Origin: Lachnospiraceae bacterium YSD2013
GTDB taxonomy: Bacteria; Bacillota; Clostridia; Lachnospirales; Lachnospiraceae
DNA length: 64,000 nt
Assembly (NCBI GenBank): GCA_900100895.1
Contig: FMTX01000018.1
Coordinates: forward strand, 16,207 to 80,206
Direction of reading: 5' to 3'
Shown piece after piece: positions 15,931 through 24,040 of the stretch; the first letter of the stretch is position 1; every line of letters begins with the position of its first letter. Position numbers and translations under genes: made by a program. The notes below the pieces were generated by a model. It saw nothing but the letters and a program-made list of their open reading frames with translations. It was not told the origin of the DNA and ran no database searches.

Positions 15931-16001
15931 GGAAACCGTTTTCCATAATTATAATATTATGACACTCTCGGAAAGTCAAGGAAAATTTGGAAAACGTTTT
16001 C
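15931..16001 (-). promoter_or_regulatory. lacI promoter flanked by two LacI-type operators
   Basis: The minus-strand promoter is TTGACT (15974-15979), 17 bases, TATTAT (15951-15956). The operator GGAAACCGTTTTCC (15931-15944) covers the start region, and GGAAAACGTTTTC (15989-16001) lies just upstream of -35. Both have the central CG step of LacI-family sites and are 58 bases apart, so looping or double occupancy is possible. Confidence 0.8.
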
Positions 16002-16112
16002 TTTAGTCGAAAAAATATGAGCGAGCACAGGAAATACCCGTCTCGCCCATTATATACATTCTCTATAATAAATCACCTGAGTGATTTATTATCGGTCGTC
16101 TTCAAATATGCC

Positions 16113-16544
16113 TCAAGGGCCTATTTCGACTCGGTTAAATAACCTATAATTCTCTATCTCAATGATTACGGTGCTGATGATTACGATAACCGCTCCGCAT
16201 ACCGCAACCCTGTAATCGATGTAGCATGTCCAGAAGTACTTGCTGAGTGCCAGAAGCGCTAAGGCTAAGAGGCCTATCAGTGTATCGTAGTGAAAGAAAC
16301 CGCGCTGCTTCTTTAAGTCTTCCGGTGAAAGTCCCATGTCCTCAATGCCGCCTGCAAGCGCCTTGCGAATACGACCTACTCTGGCAATTGCGTAGATGCC
16401 GTACATTGCGATGATGCAAAGGATAGTCCAGTGAATGTTGCAATGCGCGGCGGCCGTCTCAGGTACCGCTTCATCTTCAATTTCCGTAACGCTGCCCACA
16501 ACTGTGCTAATCAGCCACATTGCCTTGGCAAGTAATGCATTCAT
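16113..16544 (-). CDS. Small membrane protein of unknown function
   Basis: The frame opens at 16613, but the first 23 codons are polar and unlike a membrane protein start. ATG 16544 (MNALLAKAMWLIS) with GGGA about 10 bases upstream seems better and gives 143 residues. Hydrophobic segments lie near the start, at IHWTILCIIAMYGIYAI, LIGLLALALLAL and VAVCGAVIVIISTVII. A short cytoplasmic-looking loop carries GLSPEDLKKQRGF. I do not recognise the family. It stands alone between the lacI operon and the TerD-like gene. Confidence 0.55.
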   Translation of the reverse strand: MNALLAKAMWLISTVVGSVTEIEDEAVPETAAAHCNIHWTILCIIAMYGIYAIARVGRIRKALAGGIEDMGLSPEDLKKQRGFFHYDTLIGLLALALLALSKYFWTCYIDYRVAVCGAVIVIISTVIIEIENYRLFNRVEIGP

Positions 16545-16671
16545 AATGTCATTCCCAAAGTTAATAGTATGTGGCGGACTATTCGATGACAAGCGCATAG
16601 CGGCACCCACCATCAGAGTTGTAAAAGGATGTCATCAATTATTGAGTGCCATGCACGTCCGCCAAATTTAA

Positions 16672-18693
16672 TTATACATCAAGCCAGTAGTTTTTTTCAA
16701 CTATGCTGACGGTGTTGTCTTTTTTCTCAAGGGAAAGCACCACGTCTGCGGTGTCGGCGCTGTCTGCGAGGGTAGCGTTCTGAGCCTTAATGAGGAGCTC
16801 GAGATAGCGTCTTGCGTTAAACTCGGAATACAGGACTTTGGTCACGTCGTCGTAGCCAAGTTCAGTATAGCTGCCTTTATTTAAGTATTCTTTGCCCACA
16901 AAAATCACGCGGCGAAGCTTGGTATCAAGCCACGCATATTCAAGGCGGCTTGACTGAAGCGCTGTTATATCATGGTTAAAGAAACAATTCTTTCTGTCAT
17001 AAAGCTCCACTTTGACGCCCAGTTTCTTAACCGCCATCATGCCGGTGAAGCCTTCGGAAAGGTCGGTAAAATTGTGCTTGGGCTCCGTGTAAAAATCGTC
17101 CACCACGAAACGCACGTAGTGAGGAAGCTCTCCGTTACGAAGATCGACATCAATATACTCGGCCGCGTTGCTGTGAGTAACGTCGCCGGAAGTCGCCATA
17201 CCGCTGTCTCTGAACTCTCCGTTCCAGCCGATATGCACCGATTCCTCTCTGCCGTCAAAATACCCTTCGGCATGAAGGTCAAGGTCGGCGCGCTCTTCGA
17301 CAGAGTTCCAGTACACGAAGAATCGCACGGTTGTAGCCTCATCGGGAATCTTATAAGCGAATCCGCTCTGAAGGTAACCCGTAAGCGCACTCTTATCATT
17401 GCCCGCAATCGTGGAGCGGGAAAGGTCCACGTCGCCTTCATCGATATAAACCTTCTTACCCTGCCAGCCGGTGTCAACGTGCTTCAGCTTCTCTTCCATG
17501 AGGCGCAGGAAAATGTTATAAATCTGCAGTCTCTCGCGCTCATAGCTTTCGAAAGGATGGCCAAAGAACACAAGGCAAGTGTTGAGAGTCTGCGCACTGA
17601 GATTCCCTGCCACAGGCAAAAGTCGCGAAAGAATCTCGTACTCACCGTAACCAAGCTTAATAAGACGGTTAATCTTCCTAAGCATAAGTCCTGGGCGTTT
17701 CGCAAGAAAGTCTAATGCCTCCTCGGAACGAAGCTTAAGCAGTGCATCTACCTGAGCCTCGAAAGACTTAAGTTCGCCTGCTCTGAGCCCGCGTATTGCC
17801 TCGGAGAACTCAGGGTTCTTCGAGAAACGGTTAAAGTCTATAACAGTGAGCAATTTTATGATTCGCTCACCCTTCTTGATACTAAGCTTCAGGTTCTCTC
17901 TGAAGTCGCCTGCGCCGTAAGACTCAAACATGCGCACGAGTTTCTTTTTCTCCGAGGTGCGAAGGTGGAAACGTTTATGAGTAATCAGGTAATCCGCACA
18001 CTTCCACACGTCGCCCGTGTGCTTGCAGAATACCTTCATGGAGTCGATGAAATCCTCAGTCTCAAGCGTGTCAAAACCAATCGCAAAGAGCGCCATCAGG
18101 TTCTGCTTAAAGGGCACCTTAAGCTCTGAAAGCCAGGGTTTACCCAGCTCGTGCTTGTAGGCAAGAGCCACATAAGTCTTATCGTCCTGCGACATGCGTT
18201 CTTTTTTCGAAAGAACTTTCTCCAGGCAGTAACGATATGCATCGCTTTCGTCTACAACCGTAAGAAACTTAAGGTTCAAAAGCGCATCGTCCTTCTCTGT
18301 CTTCGCGGTATCGGGAGTGTCCGGGAGCCAGCCCTTCTTAATCTTCACGCCGTACCAACGCTCAAGGCCGTAGGTGGACGTATAGTGACATATCTGGTGG
18401 AATCGGAAGGTCGCCTCGTCGATATTCATAAGAGTCGTGGGGAAATCGGGGTACATGGGCTTTGCGCCGTGCATGTCGCCAATGCCCTCTATATCTTTGT
18501 AAACAGTCTCAAGTGTATCGGAAGTCGCAAGCTTCATAAGTGCTTCCGCGCCCAAAGAAAACCCGAGTGTCCCCAGATTTTCATTGGCCGTAACCGCCAT
18601 TAGAAGACGGTCGTCCGTAAGCTCGTGACTGCCGGCCTTCTTGATAACCACTGTTCTGAATGCTGCGAAAAGATACTTTTCAAAATCTGTCAT
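16672..18693 (-). CDS. Large cytoplasmic protein with TerD-like C-terminal region
   Basis: About 673 residues from ATG 18693 (MTDFEKYLFAAF; GGGGG upstream, a little far); the frame extends 19 codons further. The N-terminal two-thirds is helical, rich in Lys and Leu, and not recognised. From about 450 there is a segment resembling TerD/tellurite-stress domains (VRFFVYWNSVEERADLDLH, HIGWNGEFRDSGMATSGDVTHSN, YVRFVVDDFY), with repeated acidic residues suited to calcium binding. No signal peptide or helix. A stress-related role is inferred from that domain only. Single gene. Confidence 0.7.
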   Translation of the reverse strand: MTDFEKYLFAAFRTVVIKKAGSHELTDDRLLMAVTANENLGTLGFSLGAEALMKLATSDTLETVYKDIEGIGDMHGAKPMYPDFPTTLMNIDEATFRFHQICHYTSTYGLERWYGVKIKKGWLPDTPDTAKTEKDDALLNLKFLTVVDESDAYRYCLEKVLSKKERMSQDDKTYVALAYKHELGKPWLSELKVPFKQNLMALFAIGFDTLETEDFIDSMKVFCKHTGDVWKCADYLITHKRFHLRTSEKKKLVRMFESYGAGDFRENLKLSIKKGERIIKLLTVIDFNRFSKNPEFSEAIRGLRAGELKSFEAQVDALLKLRSEEALDFLAKRPGLMLRKINRLIKLGYGEYEILSRLLPVAGNLSAQTLNTCLVFFGHPFESYERERLQIYNIFLRLMEEKLKHVDTGWQGKKVYIDEGDVDLSRSTIAGNDKSALTGYLQSGFAYKIPDEATTVRFFVYWNSVEERADLDLHAEGYFDGREESVHIGWNGEFRDSGMATSGDVTHSNAAEYIDVDLRNGELPHYVRFVVDDFYTEPKHNFTDLSEGFTGMMAVKKLGVKVELYDRKNCFFNHDITALQSSRLEYAWLDTKLRRVIFVGKEYLNKGSYTELGYDDVTKVLYSEFNARRYLELLIKAQNATLADSADTADVVLSLEKKDNTVSIVEKNYWLDV

Positions 18694-18747
18694 TACGTGT
18701 CTTAAGCCCCCGGGTAAAAAAGGATTTTCTTTCTTTTTCCAATATAA

Positions 18748-18778
18748 CACAAAAGGGCCAGCCTTGCGACTGACCCTG
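18748..18778 (-). terminator. terminator of the lipoprotein gene 18794-19777
   Basis: The imperfect stem AGGGtCAG / CTGgCCCT is followed on the minus strand by TTTTGTG. It overlaps the region just upstream of the next gene. Confidence 0.7.
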
Positions 18779-18793
18779 TGGTTTAATACTTAT

Positions 18794-19777
18794 TTATTTG
18801 TAGCCTAACTCAGCGAGGCGCTCGGCCATAATCTTCTGGGATTCTTCTTCGGATACCACTTTGATTCCGGCTTTTTCAAATGCCTGTCCGATAGGGCTTG
18901 CGGCGTCGTATTCTTCACCGTCGTAGCCTTTGTATAAGGTTACCATGATGTCCTCAGCCTTGGGCTGCTCTTTAAGAGTGCTTAGTGAAACATTGAGTTT
19001 GTCTATATCAAGGCCGCTTAAATCAACCTTAACAGTGTCTGTGGTTAAACCTACGTAGAATTCTTCGGTTGCGATTTCACTGTCTTCCTCCCACTTGGAG
19101 ATGAACTTAAAGTCTCCGTCAGCGGTAATAAAGCCGACTTCTCCGCAATGTACACTTGCTCCTGCGGAACCGCCACTCATGATGAATCCGTCGAGGCCGA
19201 CTGTAGTTTCGGAACGTGACCAGCTGTCGCCGTCGTAAGCGATCTTTAACTTGCCGTCTTTCTCAACAACTACCATATCTACGGTAAAATTCTCGATTCC
19301 TTCAACAGGAAGCTCGATTCGAACGTGAAGTTCTTTCTTGCCGTCTGAGCCGGCGTCGATGTATTCCTTGCTAATCTCGCCGAGTGTTGGGCGCTTGTCC
19401 CAGCCGTTTGCTTCCATGAAGTCGGAAAGATTGTCAATAATCTCGTTAAGTGTATATGCCTCGCCTGCGGTCATCGCATCGGTAAATACATAGTACTGAC
19501 CCTTATCGCCTTCTGCGGTTACGGTGGCCTTTACCTCACCATTCATAAATCCGTCAAACAGTTCCTCGCTGTTAAGCGCCTCTCCCTCTGCGGAAGTGCT
19601 TGCGCTTGTGTCAACGGAAGCCTCTGTAGATGCCTCGCTGCTTACCGATGTCTCTGTGCTTACGATAGGTGTCTCGCTGATTGTAATGTCTGTAGCCGAC
19701 GCGTCCTTCTTATCACATCCTGCCAAAGAAAGCATGAGTGCTGCCGTCAATGCTACTGAAAGTATTCTTCTTTTCAT
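18794..19777 (-). CDS. Lipoprotein of unknown function with Ser/Thr/Ala-rich linker
   Basis: The 327-residue protein starts at ATG 19777 (GGAG upstream) with a lipobox LMLSLAGC (Cys near 21). An Ala/Ser/Thr/Glu linker follows (STEASVDTSASTSAEGE), of the same style as the lipoproteins at 8535 and 62220. The globular part has LNEIIDNLSDFMEANGWDKRP and a region of beta strands (LHVRIELPVEGIENFTVDMVVV). Not recognised. The frame runs 41 codons further upstream, but those codons lack a signal peptide and a ribosome site. Surface-anchored; monocistronic. Confidence 0.8.
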   Translation of the reverse strand: MKRRILSVALTAALMLSLAGCDKKDASATDITISETPIVSTETSVSSEASTEASVDTSASTSAEGEALNSEELFDGFMNGEVKATVTAEGDKGQYYVFTDAMTAGEAYTLNEIIDNLSDFMEANGWDKRPTLGEISKEYIDAGSDGKKELHVRIELPVEGIENFTVDMVVVEKDGKLKIAYDGDSWSRSETTVGLDGFIMSGGSAGASVHCGEVGFITADGDFKFISKWEEDSEIATEEFYVGLTTDTVKVDLSGLDIDKLNVSLSTLKEQPKAEDIMVTLYKGYDGEEYDAASPIGQAFEKAGIKVVSEEESQKIMAERLAELGYK

Positions 19778-19863
19778 ACTTTTATACTCCTCTCTTCTAA
19801 AATACATCCTCAAGTATATTGCACAATTATTAATATCTCCATAACATTCTCGCCAAAAATATA

Positions 19864-19892
19864 TTAAAATCCTTACATTTTTGATGTATAAT
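19864..19892 (+). promoter_or_regulatory. promoter abutting the start codon of the 19899 gene
   Basis: TTAAAA (19864-19869), 17 bases, then TATAAT (19887-19892). The ATG at 19899 lies only 6 bases past -10, where transcription should begin. No ribosome site is visible, which suggests a leaderless mRNA. Confidence 0.45.
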
Positions 19893-19898
19893 TTCCTC

Positions 19899-20285
19899 AT
19901 GGCCGATTTAATATTTGATGCAAGAAAAATAATGGTATACGAAGATTTGAAGTACTTATCGGATTTCTGCGGTAAGCCTGCGGGCTTTGCGGATGAGCTC
20001 TGGAGCGAGTTTTTAAAGCACCCCGATTTGTACGAAGAGTTTCTTTACTATATAGATAACAAGAGTCTTAAGGATAAGTTTGAGTTCCGCGGTTATTTCT
20101 TAACGGATATTTACGTATATCTCCTAGGAGAATACAAGATGTTTAAGGATATCGGCAAGAACGGTTCCGAATGCAGCAAGGAATGGCTGATACTTGAGAC
20201 CTTCATGGAAATGACCAAGCTTATGAGCGACCCCGATAATTACATCAAGAAGCTTGATGCGGGACGGGGAATGGATATTATGTGA
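19899..20285 (+). CDS. Small soluble protein of unknown function
   Basis: The 128-residue acidic helical protein (MADLIFDARKIM, EDLKYLSDFCGKPAGFADELWSEF, LYYIDNKSLKDKFEFRGYFLTDIYVYLL) has no signal peptide and no recognised domain. Upstream starts at 19881 (TTG) and 19884 (ATG) are in frame, but none has a Shine-Dalgarno sequence and 19899 fits a leaderless start at the promoter. It is divergent from the lipoprotein gene and followed by a hairpin (GGAGTCCG / CGGGCTCC) with a T-rich tail. Confidence 0.7.
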   Translation: MADLIFDARKIMVYEDLKYLSDFCGKPAGFADELWSEFLKHPDLYEEFLYYIDNKSLKDKFEFRGYFLTDIYVYLLGEYKMFKDIGKNGSECSKEWLILETFMEMTKLMSDPDNYIKKLDAGRGMDIM

Positions 20286-20290
20286 TTAAC

Positions 20291-20315
20291 GGGAGTCCGG
20301 TAGCGGGCTCCTTTC
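20291..20315 (+). terminator. terminator of the 19899 gene
   Basis: The stem GGGAGTCCG / CGGGCTCCT is followed by TTCTTT immediately after the stop codon. Confidence 0.6.
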
Positions 20316-20332
20316 TTTGGCTTAAAAAAGGC

Positions 20333-20615
20333 AAAAATATGGAGAGGACATCCTGCTGTTACTGATGCCCTCTCCTAAAGAAATATCTCGTCCAATGGAC
20401 TAATCCTGCCTTTCTCTTCCTATCTTTCCACGTATTGTTTTGTACTCGTTGTACTTGGCGTCCTGTATCCAACCGCCTGTATTACTATGTACTCGATCTA
20501 AGAAGTGATATATATTGGATTTAAATTAAGTAGTAAGGTGGACTGTACCTCCTTTTCTTAAGATCTGTATTAAGTTTTGTTCTCTTCCTTTCTGAAGATT
20601 CTCTCTTCTGTTTGT
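20333..20615 (-). ncRNA. Candidate small RNA of about 280 nt
   Basis: The 557-base gap between the 19899 gene and lysC contains a full transcription unit on the minus strand without a credible gene. A near-consensus promoter (TTGACA 20645-20650, 17 bases, TATAGT 20622-20627) lies about 280 bases before a strong terminator (GGAGAGGaCATC / GATGcCCTCTCC, 20341-20375, then ATATTTTTG). The transcript has no ATG before the terminator. It contains AAAAGGAGGT near 20556-20547 followed by complementary ACCTT, which could sequester it, and a short open stretch (GGWIQDAKYNEYK) without a start codon. I cannot assign it to a known RNA family. lysC ends with its own terminator just upstream, so this is not its 3' end. 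Confidence 0.55.
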
Positions 20616-20621
20616 ATCTAG

Positions 20622-20650
20622 ACTATATCATTTTGCCGTTAAATTGTCAA
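20622..20650 (-). promoter_or_regulatory. strong promoter of the candidate small RNA
   Basis: TTGACA and TATAGT with a 17-base spacer on the minus strand: five of six matches at -10, six of six at -35. Confidence 0.75.
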
Positions 20651-20790
20651 GTAACTTTATAATTTCTTAATAAATTTATAGTTAATTATGCCGTTATAGT
20701 CTGAATTGTCTTTACATTTTGATTCTTTTGAACAATTCAAACTGTTACGGAAATTGATTTCCCATAAAATATAGGGTTCCGGGTGGGCGC

Positions 20791-20814
20791 AAAAAAGGCA
20801 CCTAAAAAGGTGCC
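20791..20814 (-). terminator. terminator of the hom-lysC operon
   Basis: The stem GGCACCT / AGGTGCC has an AAAAA loop and is followed on the minus strand by TTTTTTGC, 29 bases past the lysC stop. Confidence 0.9.
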
Positions 20815-20842
20815 CTTTTGTCTGAAAACTAAGTTCAATTTA

Positions 20843-22171
20843 TCAGAGTCTTGCTACTACAAAAATATCATAAATGGCCTTGATGGCTGCTTCGAAATCT
20901 GCGTTGTCAACACCGATGATGATGTTTAACTCACTGGAGCCCTGATCGATCATCTTAACGTTAACGTCTGCGTGAGCAAGTGCCGAGAAGATACGACCTG
21001 CGGTACCGCGGGTGGACTTCATGCCGCGACCTACGACTGCGATAAGTGCGAGGTCTGCTTCAATCTCGATGGTGTCCGGATCTGCAAGGCGGTGAATAGC
21101 GGATACCACCTGCTGCTCCTTGTCCATGAACTCGTCCTGATGTACGAATACTGTCATGGTATCGATACCTGAAGGCATATGCTCAAAGGAAATTCCGCTG
21201 TCTTCGAAAGCCTGAAGAACCTTTCTGCCGAATCCGACTTCGGAGTTCATCATGTCTTTCTCTATATTAATAGAACAAAAGCCTTTACGTCCTGCCACAC
21301 CGGTGATGGTGTACTTGGACTTCTGGCAGGTACTCTCAACAATCCATGTACCGCCGTCCTGAGGGGAATTGGTATTGCGAATGTTAATCGGGATACCCTC
21401 GCGTCTTACGGGGAAGATAGCGTCTTCGTGAAGAACGCCTGCGCCCATGTATGAAAGCTCGCGAAGCTCTCTGTAAGTGATTGTCTCGATAACTTCGGGA
21501 TTCTCGATGATACGGGGATCTGCGATAAGGAAGCCCGATACGTCTGTCCAGTTCTCGTATACGTCAGCCTTGCAAGCTCTTGCAACGATGGAACCGGTGA
21601 TGTCGGAACCGCCTCTTGAAAATGTCTTGATGGTGCCGTCGGGTAAAGAACCGTAGAAGCCGGGAATTACGGCATTCACACAGGTCTTAAGCTTCTCGGA
21701 CAAAACCTTGTTGGTAAGCTCGGAATCAAAATCGCCGTTCGCTGTAAACTTAATAACCTCAGCCGCATCGATGAACTCATATCCGAGATAGTCTGCCATG
21801 ATGATACCGTTTAAGTATTCACCCCTGGAAGCTGCGTAGTCGCGGCCTGCCTTCTTAATGAAGTTCTCGCGGATTACCTTAAACTCATCGTCCAAAGAAA
21901 GCTTAAGTGAAAGTCCGTCGATAATCTCCTGGTAACGAGCCTTGATATCCGCAAGGTCCGCATCCATCTTCTCTACTCCGCCCTTGCCTGATACGTTTGC
22001 ATAGCAGGCATAAAGCATATCAGTTACCTTTTTATCTTTGGAAAAACGCTTACCGGGGGCGGAAGGAACTACGAAATGTCTGTCCTTATCATCGGTAATG
22101 ATCTTTCCTACCTTCTTAAACTGCTCAGCACTCGCAAGGGAGCTGCCGCCGAATTTAACAACTTTATTCAT
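20843..22171 (-). CDS. lysC: Aspartate kinase
   Basis: The 442-residue enzyme phosphorylates aspartate, the first step to lysine, threonine and methionine. It has VVKFGGSSLASAEQFKKV at the N-terminus, the substrate region FSRGGSDITGSIVARA and two C-terminal ACT regulatory domains (FCSINIEKDMMNSEVGFGRKV; LALIAVVGRGMKSTRGTAGRIF). The length and layout fit the monofunctional class with a long catalytic insertion. It follows homoserine dehydrogenase by 42 bases in an ACT-hom-lysC operon. Ribosome site GAGGTGA. Confidence 0.95.
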   Translation of the reverse strand: MNKVVKFGGSSLASAEQFKKVGKIITDDKDRHFVVPSAPGKRFSKDKKVTDMLYACYANVSGKGGVEKMDADLADIKARYQEIIDGLSLKLSLDDEFKVIRENFIKKAGRDYAASRGEYLNGIIMADYLGYEFIDAAEVIKFTANGDFDSELTNKVLSEKLKTCVNAVIPGFYGSLPDGTIKTFSRGGSDITGSIVARACKADVYENWTDVSGFLIADPRIIENPEVIETITYRELRELSYMGAGVLHEDAIFPVRREGIPINIRNTNSPQDGGTWIVESTCQKSKYTITGVAGRKGFCSINIEKDMMNSEVGFGRKVLQAFEDSGISFEHMPSGIDTMTVFVHQDEFMDKEQQVVSAIHRLADPDTIEIEADLALIAVVGRGMKSTRGTAGRIFSALAHADVNVKMIDQGSSELNIIIGVDNADFEAAIKAIYDIFVVARL

Positions 22172-22213
22172 ATATTCACCTCACAGCAGAGAACACTCCG
22201 GCTCTCTACACCT

Positions 22214-23422
22214 TTATTTTTCCACTCTTAAGTAATTAAGGGTAGTACCCATTTTTGCTTTTTTGCTTGCAAAATCTGCTTCGGAAAGTTCCGTAGTCAT
22301 AAATGCATACTCGTCAAAGAATCCTGCATCAACTTCCGTAACCTCTCCGTCGAAAGCATTGATTGCATCCTGCTTAAGCTCAGCGCCTACACGGACAAAG
22401 AAAACTTTCTTCGACGCCTGATATCCGGGAAGGTTAATCTCTTCGTCAATCCAGTTGCAGGGAATGTGCCTGCCGTTATTCTTGGCACACTCAACCACAT
22501 CGCCGCATACAGCGCTGGCGGTGGGAAGCTTGCCGGCGCCGCGACCCATAAACATCGCATCGTCTAACATATTGCCGCGTACAAGAATTGCATTGTAAAC
22601 ATCGTCAACATTGTAAAGGGGATTGCCCTTCTTAACAAGGTAAGGAGCCACAAGAGCAAAAGCACCTGTAGGTCTGTCCTCGTACTTGGCAAGAAGCTTA
22701 ATCTTCATTTTAAGCTGTTCCGCATACTTAATGTCGCGGGCGGTAATATTGGTAATACCTTCGGTGGGAACCTTGGCAAAATCAACGGTCTTGCCACATA
22801 CCACCGAAGCTAAAATTGCTATCTTTCTCGCTGCATCGTGACCTTCGATGTCAGCCTCGGGATGAAGCTCTGCGTAGCCGAGTGCCTGAGCTTCCTTAAG
22901 TACTGCGTCAAAGTCGGAGCCTTCGTAAGTCATCTTGGTAAGCATGTAGTTGGTGGTACCGTTAACGATACCTACAACGCTTAAAATATGGTCTGCGGTA
23001 ACTGAGCTCTCAAGTGCTCTGATAATCGGAATACCGCCGCCTGTGGAAGCCTCGAACTTGTAAGAACAGTTATGAGCCTTGGCAAGCTCGATAAGTTCGG
23101 GACCGTGAAGAGCCACAAGCTCTTTATTGGAAGTGCAGACGCTCTTGCCTGCCTCAAGTGCCATCTTGGTATACTTGTAAGCGTAAGTCGCGCCACCCAT
23201 TGTCTCGCACACGATGTCGATTTCGGGATCGTTAACAATCGCTTCAACCTCGTGAACCACAAGCTTTTCAAAAGGGTCGCCGGGGAACTCTCTTAAGTCA
23301 AGAATCGCCTTAACCTTAACGTCGTCTCCCACATTCTTCTTAATTACTTCCGCGTTCTCAGTAAGTACCTCTACAACGCCGCTTCCGACGGTGCCGTAGC
23401 CAAAAACTCCAACATTAATCAT
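22214..23422 (-). CDS. hom: Homoserine dehydrogenase
   Basis: The 402-residue NAD(P)-dependent enzyme reduces aspartate semialdehyde to homoserine. It has the dinucleotide-binding motif VGVFGYGTVGSGVVEVL, the catalytic region GIVNGTTNYMLTKM with YAELHPEADIEGHDAARKIAILA, and FMGRGAGKLPTASAVCGDVVE. The C-terminal ACT domain is short (VRVGAELKQDAINAFDG). It lies between the ACT regulator (35 bases upstream) and aspartate kinase, so the operon feeds threonine and methionine synthesis. Confidence 0.95.
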   Translation of the reverse strand: MINVGVFGYGTVGSGVVEVLTENAEVIKKNVGDDVKVKAILDLREFPGDPFEKLVVHEVEAIVNDPEIDIVCETMGGATYAYKYTKMALEAGKSVCTSNKELVALHGPELIELAKAHNCSYKFEASTGGGIPIIRALESSVTADHILSVVGIVNGTTNYMLTKMTYEGSDFDAVLKEAQALGYAELHPEADIEGHDAARKIAILASVVCGKTVDFAKVPTEGITNITARDIKYAEQLKMKIKLLAKYEDRPTGAFALVAPYLVKKGNPLYNVDDVYNAILVRGNMLDDAMFMGRGAGKLPTASAVCGDVVECAKNNGRHIPCNWIDEEINLPGYQASKKVFFVRVGAELKQDAINAFDGEVTEVDAGFFDEYAFMTTELSEADFASKKAKMGTTLNYLRVEK

Positions 23423-23457
23423 TTCAACCGATATCCTTTACATTTATAATTTCTTGC

Positions 23458-23901
23458 CTATTCTTTGGCAATAATTTTTACATAGTGAATGCCGCGCTGG
23501 GCTTCCATTTCTTCAAGCATCTGCGATACGTCGAGGGTCGTCTCGAGAATCTGTATGCTTATGGACAAAGAAGCCATTCCGTTAATCGGAATACTCTGGT
23601 GAATCGTTAAGATGTTGGCGCCGTGATCGGCGATAATCTTGAGGACGTCCGAAAGTACGCCGGGCTCATCGTCCATTTGAAATGTAATTGTAATCGTGGT
23701 ACCCTGAGAGTTGTCGTGGAACTCCATTATGTCGTCCTTGTATTTGTAAAAAGAAGAACGACTGATGCCCACCTGTTCCACCGCTTCCTGAATGGTGGAA
23801 ACCTTGTGGGTTTCTAAAAGTCTCTTAGCCTCTACAACGCTAAGTAACACCTCGGGAACCGCCTTTTTTCTCAGTACGTAGTATTCAGATTTCTCTGCCA
23901 T
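23458..23901 (-). CDS. ACT-domain regulatory protein (UPF0735/PheB family)
   Basis: The 147-residue protein has a small helical N-terminal part with a helix-turn-helix-like stretch (STIQEAVEQVGISRSSFYKYKDDI) and a C-terminal ACT domain (TITFQMDDEPGVLSDVLKIIADHGANILTIHQSIPINGMASLSISI). This matches the UPF0735/PheB family, which is typically next to hom in Clostridia and Bacilli. It probably senses an amino acid of the aspartate family; whether it acts on DNA or on an enzyme is unknown. First gene of the hom-lysC operon. Ribosome site GAAAGGAAG. Confidence 0.92.
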   Translation of the reverse strand: MAEKSEYYVLRKKAVPEVLLSVVEAKRLLETHKVSTIQEAVEQVGISRSSFYKYKDDIMEFHDNSQGTTITITFQMDDEPGVLSDVLKIIADHGANILTIHQSIPINGMASLSISIQILETTLDVSQMLEEMEAQRGIHYVKIIAKE

Positions 23902-23943
23902 GCTTGTCTTCCTTTCGCGTACAGTTGTGCGCTCATGGAAGAT

Positions 23944-23972
23944 AGTCTATCATACGTTCACGCTTTAATCAA
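23944..23972 (-). promoter_or_regulatory. promoter of the ACT-hom-lysC operon
   Basis: TTGATT (23967-23972), 17 bases, TAGACT (23944-23949) on the minus strand. The leader is about 40 bases, too short for a T-box or riboswitch. Confidence 0.5.
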
Positions 23973-24040
23973 CTAAAATCTTTACTATTTTTTGAGCTCT
24001 TTTATCGGGGTTTTGTGCAATTGCCACAAAAGCCTTTAAA

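Noticed and set aside
20380..20520. A small protein gene in the candidate ncRNA (open stretch with GGWIQDAKYNEYK)
   Set aside because: It has no ATG, GTG or TTG start in frame after the ribosome-like AAAGGAGG and no recognisable similarity.
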